Positions 1-8,244 of a stretch of 48,732 nt of DNA are shown here, one piece after another. The notes below the pieces were generated by a model. The model was not told where the DNA came from. It was given only the letters and a program-made list of their open reading frames with translations, and made no database searches. How positions within the stretch are numbered: the first letter of the stretch is position 1; the number at the start of each line of letters is the position of its first letter. The translations under genes were made by a program, and so were the position numbers. Origin of the DNA: Bradyrhizobium sp. (lineage in GTDB: Bacteria > Pseudomonadota > Alphaproteobacteria > Rhizobiales > Xanthobacteraceae); NCBI RefSeq assembly GCF_017881085.1, contig NZ_JADGRI010000004.1, positions 1 to 48,732 on the forward strand, given 5' to 3'.

Positions 1-189
1 GCGGTCGCCGACATTGCCGATACCTGGTGCCAGCAAAGCCAGCCCACCGGGCGACATATTGATGATCTGGCAGGGAAATTCGCGGCGGTCGGGCAGCATG
101 TAGCGGCCGAGCAAGTGTACCTTCACCCGCTGGAAGCGCCGGCGCTCTTCGGTGGCCGGGAGGATCGATTTCTTGTTCGCCAACGCCAT
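1..189 (-). CDS. PilZ domain protein, 3' end outside window
   Basis: Only the first 63 codons lie in the window. The N-terminus carries the PilZ signature: an arginine-rich RRRFQRVKV stretch followed about 20 residues later by INMSPGGLAL, matching the RxxxR and (D/N)xSxxG motifs that bind cyclic di-GMP. PilZ proteins are cytoplasmic c-di-GMP receptors that act on motility, exopolysaccharide or transcription. There is no signal peptide. The start is the ATG at 189. A one-mismatch CtrA-type box lies about 48 bp upstream (237-251), which would fit cell-cycle or motility control. The output partner cannot be seen because the 3' part is missing. Confidence 0.85.
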   Translation of the reverse strand, partial: MALANKKSILPATEERRRFQRVKVHLLGRYMLPDRREFPCQIINMSPGGLALLAPGIGNVGDR

Positions 190-236
190 TTCGTTACCCG
201 ACAACCGGCTATCGCCAGACCCTACGGCCGGCAAGG

Positions 237-251
237 TTAATGAGCGGTTAG
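237..251 (-). promoter_or_regulatory. Candidate CtrA box before the PilZ gene
   Basis: On the minus strand the sequence reads CTAA-N7-TTAACC, one mismatch from the CtrA consensus TTAA-N7-TTAA. It sits 48-62 bp before the PilZ start codon, a plausible position for a CtrA-activated promoter. Binding is inferred, not shown. Confidence 0.35.
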
Positions 252-276
252 CGGCGGTTGCAACAAGTATGGGCGC

Positions 277-1455
277 TCACGCTGTGCGGGGACTGTTCGC
301 CGGAATCCGATTGAATCCCAACAGCAGCACCGGGCACGCCAGCAGCACGGCGGCGCCGAAATCGAAGGCGGCCGTGGCGCTGCCGGTCGATTTGGCACAG
401 GCGCCGGCGACGACCGGTCCCAGCATCATCGTGGCATAATAAAGGGTGTAGAATATGCCCATGCCGAGCGCCCGCGTCTCGGGTCTCAGCACGCGCGCGG
501 GCAAGCTCAGGATTGGCCCGGCCGGCTGGCCGCTGACCAGTCCAAGTGCTGCGACCGTCAGGACCACGGCGCCGCTGCGCGGCAGCGCCAGCATCAGCAT
601 CGCGAACACGATGCAGCCGGCGACCAGGATAAATTGCGGTCGTCCGCTGCGATCGGCGAGAAAGCCTCCGAGCGGTACCGCGATCACCGCCAGCCACAGC
701 ACGATGCTGATGATCGAACCTGCCGCCGATATCGACCAGCCGCGTTCGACCAGCATCGAGGGCCCGAAGCTGAAGATCATCGCAAAGCCGACATTGTAGA
801 GGCCCCAGATCAGGCCTGCCGCGATCACCGCGATCGCAGCGTTACGGTCGAGCCGCGCGGATGAAGCGGCGGTGATGACGGTGCTCGCCGGCGCCTGATA
901 TGCCGCGGCCAGCAGAACGAAGGCCAATCCGATCAGCGCCGCCACCGCGAGATAGACCGCGCTTACGCCATACGCGGTGCCGATCAGGGGCAGGGACAAC
1001 AGCGAGAGCGCGACGCCGGCCGGCCATGAATTGACGAAGATCGCCATCGCGGTTGCGATCTCCTTGCCGGCAAACCAGTCGGCCACCATTTTCGTCATCT
1101 GCACGTTGAGCAGGACGCCACCGGCACCGGCGACCAGCCGTCCCGCGATTTGCACGGTCCAGGAATCCGACAGCGCCATCGCGAGGCCGCCGACGAGCAT
1201 CAGCAACAGCGCGCCGAGCACCGTCGGCTTGTCGCCGAACCTTTGCCCGATGGCGCCGCCCGGCAAGGCCAGCGCAACGCCCGGCGTGAAATACAGACCG
1301 ATCAGGAGGCCGATGTCGGCGAGGCCCACGCCAAATCGGGTGGCCAGCAGCGGCGCGACCGCCGCGACGCTCTGGAACTGAAACGCCATGGTGAGGCGAA
1401 CCACGAACAGGACGGCAAGGATCATCCAGCGACTGCGCAACGCCTCGGCCCTCAT
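277..1455 (-). CDS. MFS transporter
   Basis: A 392-residue inner-membrane protein with about 12 hydrophobic segments, the size and pattern of a major facilitator superfamily permease. A conserved inter-helix loop (GGAIGQRFGDKP, near residue 75) resembles the MFS motif A GxLaDrxGrk, and a second copy (GGFLADRSGRP) lies in the C-terminal half, as expected for the two six-helix bundles. The frame extends to a TTG at 1497, but the ATG at 1455 is the more ordinary start. Substrate is unknown; the style recalls CynX/NimT-like carriers, which is only a weak inference. It is monocistronic and divergent from the dehydrogenase at 1614. Confidence 0.85.
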   Translation of the reverse strand: MRAEALRSRWMILAVLFVVRLTMAFQFQSVAAVAPLLATRFGVGLADIGLLIGLYFTPGVALALPGGAIGQRFGDKPTVLGALLLMLVGGLAMALSDSWTVQIAGRLVAGAGGVLLNVQMTKMVADWFAGKEIATAMAIFVNSWPAGVALSLLSLPLIGTAYGVSAVYLAVAALIGLAFVLLAAAYQAPASTVITAASSARLDRNAAIAVIAAGLIWGLYNVGFAMIFSFGPSMLVERGWSISAAGSIISIVLWLAVIAVPLGGFLADRSGRPQFILVAGCIVFAMLMLALPRSGAVVLTVAALGLVSGQPAGPILSLPARVLRPETRALGMGIFYTLYYATMMLGPVVAGACAKSTGSATAAFDFGAAVLLACPVLLLGFNRIPANSPRTA

Positions 1456-1613
1456 TCGAAGTCGGCGTAACCTGAGACGGTGCGGTGCGCCTGTCAATCG
1501 CGGGGCAATCCGTTCGTTTGCACCACATTGGCATCCCCGCCTACTTCACATAACCTCGTTTCCGCCCGCGCAACTCAAATCAACAATCGCCGAAGGGCCG
1601 GGGAGGAAACCAC

Positions 1614-2765
1614 ATGCAAGAAATCCGCGTATGCACCTATGAAGGCCCCGGCGCGCAGCCGGTCATCCGCACCGTGCCATGGCCGACGATTCCGAAGAAG
1701 GCGGCGCTGATAAAAGTCGGCGCCTGCGGGGTTTGCGGCACCGATCTGCATATCCTCAAAGGGCATTGGCCGAAGCCACTGCCCTGGCCGTTCACGCTCG
1801 GCCATGAGATCGGTGGCGTGCTGGTCGAGGTCGGCTCGGAGTTCACGGAAGACTTCATGAGCAAGCCGCTGAAAGTGGGATCGAAAGTGATGATCCCGCC
1901 GCTGATGCCGTGCGGCCATTGCTATTACTGCATCCATTATCCTGAGAGCGCCAACAAATGCCTGACGCCGGTCTATTACGGCCGCTATCTCGGCTTCGAC
2001 AAGGCGCCGCATCTGTGGGGCGGCTGGGCCGAATATGTCTACGTCGATCTCGAGATGCTGCCGGGCACCAAGATCTACAAATTGCCCGACGACATGTCGC
2101 TGCGGCTGGGCGCGCTGTCGGAGCCGTTGACCTCCTGCATCCGCGCCTTCAACCGCGCCACGCGCGCAGGCGGATTCAGCTGGGGCGACACCGTCGTCAT
2201 TCAGGGCTCCGGTCCGATCGGAATCCTGGCGGTGGCCGCCGCGCAGGAAATGGGCGCGGGCAGGGTGATCTGCGTCGGGGCGCCAGAGACGCCGCGGCTG
2301 AAGCTGGCGCGCAGGTTCGGTGCGGAAACGACCGTGGACATTGAGGAAGTCACAACGCCGGAAGCCCGCATCAATCGGGTGCGCGACATCGTCGGCGGCT
2401 TCGGCGCCGATCTCGTGATGGATTGCTCGGGCCATCCGAGCGCCGGTCCCGAAGGCATCGAGATGCTGCGCGACGGCGGCACCTATGTCGAGATGGGCCA
2501 GTTCACCGACGCCGGCTCGATCAATACGTCGTGGCACCGCATCTGCACCAAGGACCTCAACGTGCTCGGCTCCTGGGGTTTCACCGGCAACGACCTGCCG
2601 CTCGGCGTCGACATGCTGTACCGCACCCGCAACAAATATCCATGGCTCGAGATGCAGACGCTGTATCCGTTTTCGGAAGCCGGCATCGGCCAGGCGGTAG
2701 CCGACGCGATGGCGATGAAGACGGTGAAATCGACGATCGTGCCGTGGCCCGAATTGGCGGAGTGA
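1614..2765 (+). CDS. Zinc-dependent alcohol dehydrogenase family protein
   Basis: A 383-residue medium-chain dehydrogenase/reductase. Catalytic zinc ligands are recognisable as C41 and the GHE motif H64-E65. Four structural-zinc cysteines lie at 100, 103, 106 and 116, where the last gap is nine residues instead of the usual seven. The Rossmann fold carries GSGPIG at 198-203 for NAD(P) binding. The enzyme should oxidise an alcohol or reduce an aldehyde or ketone in the cytoplasm; the substrate cannot be read from sequence. The ATG at 1614 follows a strong Shine-Dalgarno (GGAGG). It stands alone between a divergent MFS gene and the convergent DUF2182 gene. Confidence 0.9.
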   Translation: MQEIRVCTYEGPGAQPVIRTVPWPTIPKKAALIKVGACGVCGTDLHILKGHWPKPLPWPFTLGHEIGGVLVEVGSEFTEDFMSKPLKVGSKVMIPPLMPCGHCYYCIHYPESANKCLTPVYYGRYLGFDKAPHLWGGWAEYVYVDLEMLPGTKIYKLPDDMSLRLGALSEPLTSCIRAFNRATRAGGFSWGDTVVIQGSGPIGILAVAAAQEMGAGRVICVGAPETPRLKLARRFGAETTVDIEEVTTPEARINRVRDIVGGFGADLVMDCSGHPSAGPEGIEMLRDGGTYVEMGQFTDAGSINTSWHRICTKDLNVLGSWGFTGNDLPLGVDMLYRTRNKYPWLEMQTLYPFSEAGIGQAVADAMAMKTVKSTIVPWPELAE

Positions 2766-2788
2766 TGGGGATTCCAGGTCCTATATTC

Positions 2789-2810
2789 GACGCGTTTTCT
2801 TCACGGGAAT
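2789..2810. repeat. Half copy of an intergenic palindromic repeat
   Basis: The bases gacgcgttttcttcacggga match the left arm of the repeats at 8194-8242 and 27887-27935. The right arm (cacttcgctcgaaaacgc) is absent, so this is a decayed or partial copy. It lies between the 3' ends of two convergent genes. Confidence 0.5.
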
Positions 2811-2818
2811 TCCCGGCT

Positions 2819-3604
2819 TCACGGCAAGACCTCCCTCAATCGGCCCTGCGGAGCCAGTCGCATGCGCGTCTGCGCGGCGGCGATGCGCAGGGCCTTGCCC
2901 GCGCCTCGCACGCGCCATGCGAGCGGGGCGGGGCTTTCGAGCCGTTCGGCACAGACGAACAGCGTCACAGCGATCATCGCCCAGAGGTGAGCGTGCCCCA
3001 CGAGGAGCATCGGCAACATCAGCGCCCAGCACGCGCCGGCGCATGAGGTGCCGTTGGTCAATCCGAAAACGATGGCATCGCGATCCGCCGCCGCGCCGAA
3101 CGCGGCGAGCTGCGGCTGGCGATGGCAGCGATTCAGGCACCATTGCTTGGCGGGCGAGACCTGCCACGTGCTCGCGGCGGCGGCCGCGACGCCGAGGCAA
3201 GGCAGCGGTGCGGGTACAGCCCACAGTGCCGCGAGTGCAACGGCCTGCAGCGCCACGCCCGCGATCATCCACACGGCGGCATAGCCGGATATGAAGAGCA
3301 GCGTCGCGCGCGGGCGGCGGCGAACAAAGCTGCGGTCCCGGACATGCCGCAGCGGCGCAACGAGCAAAGGCGTCATCATGGCGGCAACCATCAGCGCCCA
3401 GTCGGCCGCGAGTTTCGCCGGCGAATGCAGCATCAGCGCGAGGTCGAGCGGAAGCGACGGTGGCGTTCCCCACGGCGTGCCGGCGGAGCAAAGGGCGGGC
3501 AGGGTCAGTTCGCTCTCGCCGAGCGCCAGCATCGACCAGGCGCCGAGGCCGATCGATGCCAGAACGACGAGCCAGGCTTCGGGCCGGCGCGCGGTGTTCG
3601 CCAT
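2819..3604 (-). CDS. DUF2182 metal-binding integral membrane protein
   Basis: A 261-residue membrane protein with about six to seven hydrophobic segments. It has hallmarks of DUF2182 (COG5486): WALMVAAMMTPL near residue 70, a KQWCLNRCHRQP cysteine motif near 155, and TSCAGACWALM near 190. My recollection is that this family includes PpoB2 of Marinomonas, encoded with a tyrosinase and implicated in copper supply. That fits the gene order here: its ATG lies only 12 bp after the tyrosinase stop, with a CGGAG ribosome site across the gap. The likely role is delivery of copper or another metal to the tyrosinase at the membrane. Family assignment is firm; the copper role is inferred. Confidence 0.8.
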   Translation of the reverse strand: MANTARRPEAWLVVLASIGLGAWSMLALGESELTLPALCSAGTPWGTPPSLPLDLALMLHSPAKLAADWALMVAAMMTPLLVAPLRHVRDRSFVRRRPRATLLFISGYAAVWMIAGVALQAVALAALWAVPAPLPCLGVAAAAASTWQVSPAKQWCLNRCHRQPQLAAFGAAADRDAIVFGLTNGTSCAGACWALMLPMLLVGHAHLWAMIAVTLFVCAERLESPAPLAWRVRGAGKALRIAAAQTRMRLAPQGRLREVLP

Positions 3605-3616
3605 CCTGCGGCTCCG

Positions 3617-5161
3617 TCAGTGGTTTTGCCGGAATACGCTGATGCGGCCGATGCTGACTTGCGCCGACTCCGGCACTGGATTTCGCGGCACCAGACGGAC
3701 ATGGAGCTGCGAGACGTTCAGATTGCCGGCGACGTGCAGGGCGTCGATGATGTGGGTGATGTCGAGCACGAAAGTGAGGCCGTCGCCGGCCTGCTGGTCG
3801 ACCGTCATCGTTGCCTTGCGCACGCCGAACAGCGCGATGCTGCCCGCTTTGAGTTCGGGATGGCTGGCCGGATCGTCGCCATCGGGGACGTTGATGTAGA
3901 CGCTGAACACGGTGGCGTCGTTGAGGCCGCGCACATTCTCCAGGTTCAGGAAGACCCGATCGGGGGCGCCGCCGCCGGCCGCGGCCGCGAAGCTGGTGAC
4001 GACTTTGGCGCGGACCGCGGTGTCGAGCGTGACCGAGGTGCGGGCCTCCGCGCCGGTCAGGCTCAGGCTCTGTTGGTTGGCGCCTAGCAGTTCAGCGGTC
4101 TTGTCAGCTGTCGTGTCAGCAGTCTTGGGCCCAGCCATGGCGTTGCTCCTGGCGATTGCTTCGGCCTGCGGCACACCGAGCCGCTGCAACCGCGCGACCA
4201 TTTGCGGTGTTGCAGATGGCGGCGTGACATCATCATAATCATAACCAAGCTTCGAAAGATCCCCCATATCGCCGGGCGTGTAGGTCCAGCTTTTGCCGCC
4301 CGGCATCGGCATGACGAAGGCCCGCTGGCCGACGCTGGCGGGACCTTTGACCCAGTTCGCGGTGGTCGGATCGCCCGTCGAGGCCGGGATGCGCAGCCAT
4401 ACCTCCCACAGCCGGTCGATGTTGGCGTGATGCAGCCAGAAGATCGGATCCAGCCCCGCCAGATCCGGCCAGGACATTAGCCCCAGCGTCTGGTCGTCGC
4501 CACCGCCGACCAGTCCGTGCACGTTGTCGTGCGGCTGGGTCTCGACACCGCCATGGACCCTGCCGCCGTGACTGAAGCCGGTGTTGACGCCGCCAAAACC
4601 CTGGCTGCCGCCGCTGCCGGCGCCAATGAAGTCGGGATCGCCGAGCGCGTTCAGGTCGACCTGATCCATCGGCACATAGACGTGGCCGTTGTTATCGGGA
4701 CCGTAGCGCTGCGGAACATAAAGTGGATTGTCGCCGCTGCCGTCCGGCCAGTCCGGCGACGCGAAGGCGGGCGGCAGCTGGTTCTGGTTCGGCTTGAAAT
4801 AGTTCCAATAGGGAAGCGCCCAGCCGGCGGGGCCGCCGAGTTGCACGACCGCATCGCGAATGATCGCTTCGAAGCCGATCAGATAACCGCGATGCCAGGG
4901 CAGGAAGTACCAGCTTCCGTGCTGGCATTGTTGCCAATAGGTCTTGATGTCGGCGCGGCTCGGCATTTCGTCCGTGGAACCGAGATAGCCGACCTGCTGC
5001 CACATCTGCTGATCAAAGCCATGGATCGCGCCGTAGAACCGCCAGGCGGTGGGTTCCTTCAACGCGCGCGACTTCATCGCCTTGACGCCGCGCGCATACC
5101 AGAGGATCGGATCGGCCCAGTCGCCGCCGAGTTCCCAGACATTCTTGCGTGTGGTGGACAT
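3617..5161 (-). CDS. Tyrosinase family protein (type 3 copper)
   Basis: A 514-residue tyrosinase/polyphenol oxidase that should oxidise phenols or catechols to quinones with O2. Candidate CuA ligands are H47, H81 and H90 (FLPWHRGYL). Candidate CuB ligands are H211 and H215 (PHDNVHG) and H244/H245 in DPIFWLHHANIDRLW. After the catalytic core (to about residue 270) comes a roughly 130-residue beta-rich tail that resembles the KFDV domain of plant polyphenol oxidases, which is unusual in short bacterial tyrosinases. No signal peptide is seen, so it is probably cytoplasmic. The start is the ATG at 5161, with GGGAG just upstream, rather than 63 bp earlier. It is the first gene of an operon with DUF2182. 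Confidence 0.9.
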   Translation of the reverse strand: MSTTRKNVWELGGDWADPILWYARGVKAMKSRALKEPTAWRFYGAIHGFDQQMWQQVGYLGSTDEMPSRADIKTYWQQCQHGSWYFLPWHRGYLIGFEAIIRDAVVQLGGPAGWALPYWNYFKPNQNQLPPAFASPDWPDGSGDNPLYVPQRYGPDNNGHVYVPMDQVDLNALGDPDFIGAGSGGSQGFGGVNTGFSHGGRVHGGVETQPHDNVHGLVGGGDDQTLGLMSWPDLAGLDPIFWLHHANIDRLWEVWLRIPASTGDPTTANWVKGPASVGQRAFVMPMPGGKSWTYTPGDMGDLSKLGYDYDDVTPPSATPQMVARLQRLGVPQAEAIARSNAMAGPKTADTTADKTAELLGANQQSLSLTGAEARTSVTLDTAVRAKVVTSFAAAAGGGAPDRVFLNLENVRGLNDATVFSVYINVPDGDDPASHPELKAGSIALFGVRKATMTVDQQAGDGLTFVLDITHIIDALHVAGNLNVSQLHVRLVPRNPVPESAQVSIGRISVFRQNH

Positions 5162-5391
5162 ATCGGAGCTCCCTTCAAAGTCGCGCAGCGCAACGCTGAC
5201 GGCACCGGAAGCCGAAACTACCACACGGGGAATAATCTTTGAACGCTACCTCACCGCGATATATTTTTCGCACGCCCTGAGCGAAAGGTGAGCTATTTCA
5301 TATTCTGCCGCCGCGGCCGGCGTGAAGACGCTGCCCGACGGTACCGGCGGAAGCGGCGATCGGGCTTGCTGCTTCGAATGCGATTTGCGCT

Positions 5392-5949
5392 CTAGCTCAG
5401 GCCTTCATAGACCATGAAGCCGCGCGCGACCGCCAGCTTGCGCAGCGCGCGTGGAACGAGCTTTTGCGGCTGGTGGGCGAGATAGCGATACGACGTCAGT
5501 TTGAAGTCGCGCAGCAGGCGGTGTTCGCTTTCGAACGGCGCCAGCAATCCGGTCAGGCTCAGCGGCGCGTGGGCGCGGGCGTTGAACGGCAATAGCAGCA
5601 ATTCCAGATGCGCCGGCGACCCATCCTGCGCGGTGGCGGTAATGCCGGCGACGGCGGCGAGCATCTCCTCAGATACGACCGCGATGATGTCCTCGATCTC
5701 GCGGCGGGCGTCCGGGGCAAACAGCGCCGAAAAGCTGCGGTCTTTCAGGTCGCCGCCGAGCAGGGCGCAAACCCGGGTGCCGGCGACGCGAAATGGATAA
5801 CCGGATGGCGCGTCATAGGACAACACGAAGATGTCGCCGAGCAACTCGCGCACCGCACCGGGCTCGATCTCGCTGCGGTCCGGCGCACGCGCGGCGCCGC
5901 GTTTCTCGTCCCAATATGCGAAAAATTCCCGGGTTGACGGATGTTTCAT
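5392..5949 (-). CDS. PAS_5 domain protein
   Basis: A 185-residue cytoplasmic protein of the rhizobial PAS_5 family (PF07310). It starts HPSTREFFAYWDEKRG and continues with LGDIFVLSYD and FRVAGTRVCALLGGDL, the typical family landmarks. There is no output domain, so it is either a stand-alone sensor or a regulatory subunit; its ligand is unknown. The start is the ATG at 5949, preceded by GCGAGG, and not the upstream ATG at 6051 that lacks such a site. It diverges from degP across a long leader region that holds a perfect CtrA box 146 bp upstream. Confidence 0.8.
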   Translation of the reverse strand: MKHPSTREFFAYWDEKRGAARAPDRSEIEPGAVRELLGDIFVLSYDAPSGYPFRVAGTRVCALLGGDLKDRSFSALFAPDARREIEDIIAVVSEEMLAAVAGITATAQDGSPAHLELLLLPFNARAHAPLSLTGLLAPFESEHRLLRDFKLTSYRYLAHQPQKLVPRALRKLAVARGFMVYEGLS

Positions 5950-6094
5950 ATCGACCTCGCCCCGCGCCCGGCTCGGTGGGACATATCTGTCCCGCTTTTG
6001 CTCACGCGCATTCCCTTCTCTGTTTTGCAAGAGGTGCTTTGCAGCGTCCATGCCGCAGGCGTGGTTTCGGAGCTTTGGCGGCGCCTTTGTGCCG

Positions 6095-6109
6095 TTAAGG
6101 TTAAATTAA
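6095..6109. promoter_or_regulatory. CtrA box TTAA-N7-TTAA
   Basis: The bases ttaaggttaaattaa give an exact TTAA-N7-TTAA match to the CtrA consensus. It lies between the divergent PAS_5 gene (start at 5949) and degP (start at 6567), just before the sRNA-like unit ending at 6313. It could serve the PAS_5 gene or that unit. Confidence 0.5.
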
Positions 6110-6110
6110 C

Positions 6111-6313
6111 TATCGCCTTGGGGATCGGCGCGCGGCTGGCTAGGATCCGCTCACTCGCTTCGCCGGTTTCTGATGGGTTCCCGCGAAGTTGCTACACAGG
6201 CGGCGTCAAACAGTTTGGTCATCGCGCGGGGAGGGGTGGGGATATCGCCCCGGGCCCGGCGCGAAAAAGATCAGCACAGATGAGGGAGGGCTTTCTCAGA
6301 GCCCTCCCTTTTT
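6111..6313 (+). ncRNA. Candidate small transcript (sRNA or 36-codon ORF)
   Basis: About 200 bases without a conventional gene end in a strong intrinsic terminator (6284-6313) and begin just after a CtrA box. An ORF of 36 codons (ATG 6173, TGA 6281) stops exactly where the terminator stem begins, but has no clear Shine-Dalgarno. I do not recognise a known sRNA family. The unit could be an sRNA, a small-protein mRNA, or a read-through leader of degP; it is offered because an orphan terminator needs a transcript to terminate. Bases 6314-6566 hold nothing else I can recognise. Confidence 0.3.
6284..6313 (+). terminator. Intrinsic terminator
   Basis: GGGAGGGCT and AGCCCTCCC form a 9-bp perfect stem with a 7-base loop, followed by TTTTT. 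No annotated plus-strand gene ends upstream of it, which points to an unannotated transcript. Confidence 0.75.
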
Positions 6314-6566
6314 GCTTTGTGCCGTCACGGATTTGTTACCCGCATGCGCTTCGCGCCGCGATGATGGTTTCTCACTGGCTGCCGCTGCGGCGTTCGCCGT
6401 TGAATCCGCGGGCCGATGAACTCCGCGCTGATCTGCGCCGGCGCTCGCGGCGACTCTCCGCCGCATCGTTCTTTCAAAACATTAATCCGGTGAACAGGAC
6501 GTCGTAATGTGCGCTCGCCAATGTTGGGACAGGGATTTCCCTTAACCGAACATTGGAGACGCCATC

Positions 6567-8114
6567 ATGAGCGATCAATCGAATACCCCGCCTGTCGTAC
6601 CGCGGAAAATCTTCAGGCCGCGCCGGCTCGCACTCCTTGCTTCCGCCGCCGGGCTCGGCATGGCCGTTTGCGCCGCCGGGCCGGTTGCCAACAATCTTCC
6701 GGCGTGGACCGCGTCGGCGCATGCGGCCGAGGCGGCCCTGGCTCCCGCGGGCTTTGCCGATCTGGTCAGCAAGGTCAAACCGGCGGTGATTTCGGTCCGG
6801 GTCAAGATCGATGAAGATGGCGGCAACGCCGCAGTGACCCAGCGCGACGGCGACGGGAATTCCGATCAATCCGCTTCGCCGGACCAGTTCTTTAGGCGGT
6901 TCGGCTTCCGCGGTCAGAACGGCTTCGGTGGCCTTGACGGCATGCCGCGCCAGCATCAGGTCATCACCGGCGAAGGCTCGGGCTTCTTCATTTCGCCGGA
7001 TGGCTATGCGGTGACCAACAATCATGTGGTCGATCACGCCAAATCGGTTCAGGTCACGACCGACGACGGCACCATCCATACGGCCAAGGTGGTCGGCACC
7101 GACCAGAAGACCGACCTCGCGCTGATCAAGGTCGACGGCAAGAAGGATTTCTCCTATGTGAAGTTCGCCGACCAGCCGTCGCGCATCGGTGACTGGGTGG
7201 TCGCGGTCGGCAATCCCTTCGGCCTCGGCGGCACGGTGACCGCCGGCATCGTTTCCGCCAGCGGCCGCGACATCGGCGCGGGTCCGTATGACGATTACAT
7301 CCAGATCGACGCGCCCATCAACAAGGGTAATTCCGGCGGTCCGGCGTTCGACATGAACGGCAACGTGATCGGCGTGAACACCGCGATCTTCTCGCCGTCG
7401 GGCGGCTCGGTCGGCATCGGCTTCGACATTCCCGCCGCCACCGCAAAACTCGTCGTCGCCCAGCTCAAGGACAAGGGTTACATCAAGCGCGGCTGGCTCG
7501 GCGTGCAAGTGCAGCCGGTCACCGCCGATATCGCCAACAGCCTTGGCTTGAAGCAGGCGAGGGGTGCGATAGTGGACAATCCGCAAGCGGGAAGCCCGGC
7601 CGCCAAGGCGGGCATCGAGGCCGGTGACGTCATCACCTCGGTCAACGGCACCGACGTGAAGGACTCGCGCGACCTGGCCCGCACCATCAGCGTGATGGCG
7701 CCCGGCACTTCCGTGAAACTCGATGTCCTGCACAAGAGCCAGTCCAGGACGGTGACTCTGACCCTTGGCGAATTGCCCAATGACCGCCAGGCCAACGCGG
7801 GCGGGGACCAGTCATCGAAGGCGACCCCAGGTACCCCGCGTCTCGGCCTCAGCCTTGCGCCCGCGGGCGAAGTCGACGGCGCCGGAGACAAGGGCGTCGT
7901 GGTGACGTCGGTCGATCCGGACGGTCCGGCCGCCGAACACGGCGTCAAGACCGGTGATGTGATCCTCAATGTCGGCGGCAAGTCGGTCGCCAACGTCAGC
8001 GATGTGCGATCGGCGCTGAGCGATGCCCGCTCCAGCGGCAAGCAAAGCGTGCTGCTGCAGGTGAAGAGCGCCGATGCGACAAGGTTTGTCGCGGTTCCGC
8101 TGGCGAAGGGATGA
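6567..8114 (+). CDS. DegP/HtrA (Do family) periplasmic serine protease
   Basis: A 515-residue protein with the full Do layout. A long signal/anchor region spans residues 20-55 (ending ASAHAAEA), followed by a trypsin-like domain with triad H153 (TNNHVVD), D183 (TDLALIK) and S256 (GNSGGP), then two PDZ domains at about 300-395 and 415-505. Members degrade and refold misfolded envelope proteins in the periplasm. The ATG at 6567 follows TTGGAGACGCC. The gene is monocistronic and ends at a strong terminator (8151-8179). It could equally be called DegQ or MucD-like; the exact paralogue cannot be fixed from sequence alone. Confidence 0.93.
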   Translation: MSDQSNTPPVVPRKIFRPRRLALLASAAGLGMAVCAAGPVANNLPAWTASAHAAEAALAPAGFADLVSKVKPAVISVRVKIDEDGGNAAVTQRDGDGNSDQSASPDQFFRRFGFRGQNGFGGLDGMPRQHQVITGEGSGFFISPDGYAVTNNHVVDHAKSVQVTTDDGTIHTAKVVGTDQKTDLALIKVDGKKDFSYVKFADQPSRIGDWVVAVGNPFGLGGTVTAGIVSASGRDIGAGPYDDYIQIDAPINKGNSGGPAFDMNGNVIGVNTAIFSPSGGSVGIGFDIPAATAKLVVAQLKDKGYIKRGWLGVQVQPVTADIANSLGLKQARGAIVDNPQAGSPAAKAGIEAGDVITSVNGTDVKDSRDLARTISVMAPGTSVKLDVLHKSQSRTVTLTLGELPNDRQANAGGDQSSKATPGTPRLGLSLAPAGEVDGAGDKGVVVTSVDPDGPAAEHGVKTGDVILNVGGKSVANVSDVRSALSDARSSGKQSVLLQVKSADATRFVAVPLAKG

Positions 8115-8150
8115 TTTCCACCTTGCCCTGAGCAGATTGGCACAGGCAAC

Positions 8151-8179
8151 AAAGGGCCGGGCCCGAAGCCCGGCCTTTT
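8151..8179 (+). terminator. Intrinsic terminator of the degP-like gene
   Basis: GGCCGGGC-CCGAA-GCCCGGCC is an 8-bp GC stem with a 5-base loop followed by TTTT, with flanking AAA/TTT pairing. It starts 37 bp after the protease stop codon. Confidence 0.85.
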
Positions 8180-8193
8180 CCATCCCTGCCGTT

Positions 8194-8242
8194 TGACGCT
8201 TTTCTTCACGCCAACCGGCTTCCACTTCGCGCGAAAACGCTC
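8194..8242. repeat. Intergenic palindromic repeat, copy A
   Basis: About 49 bp with outer arms gcttttc and gaaaacgc and the core cttcacgccaaccggcttccacttcg broken into two half-palindromes. It is nearly identical to the copy at 27887-27935. It ends 2 bp before the ATG of the rhomboid gene, so it forms that gene's entire immediate 5' leader. Confidence 0.7.
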
Positions 8243-8244
8243 TA

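Noticed and set aside
1575..2537. 320-residue antisense frame to the alcohol dehydrogenase
   Set aside because: Arg/Ala/His-rich composition with no domain; it mirrors the GC-rich third-position pattern of the real gene at 1614-2765.
6474..7733. 419-residue antisense frame in the protease gene
   Set aside because: Shadow of the DegP-like gene.
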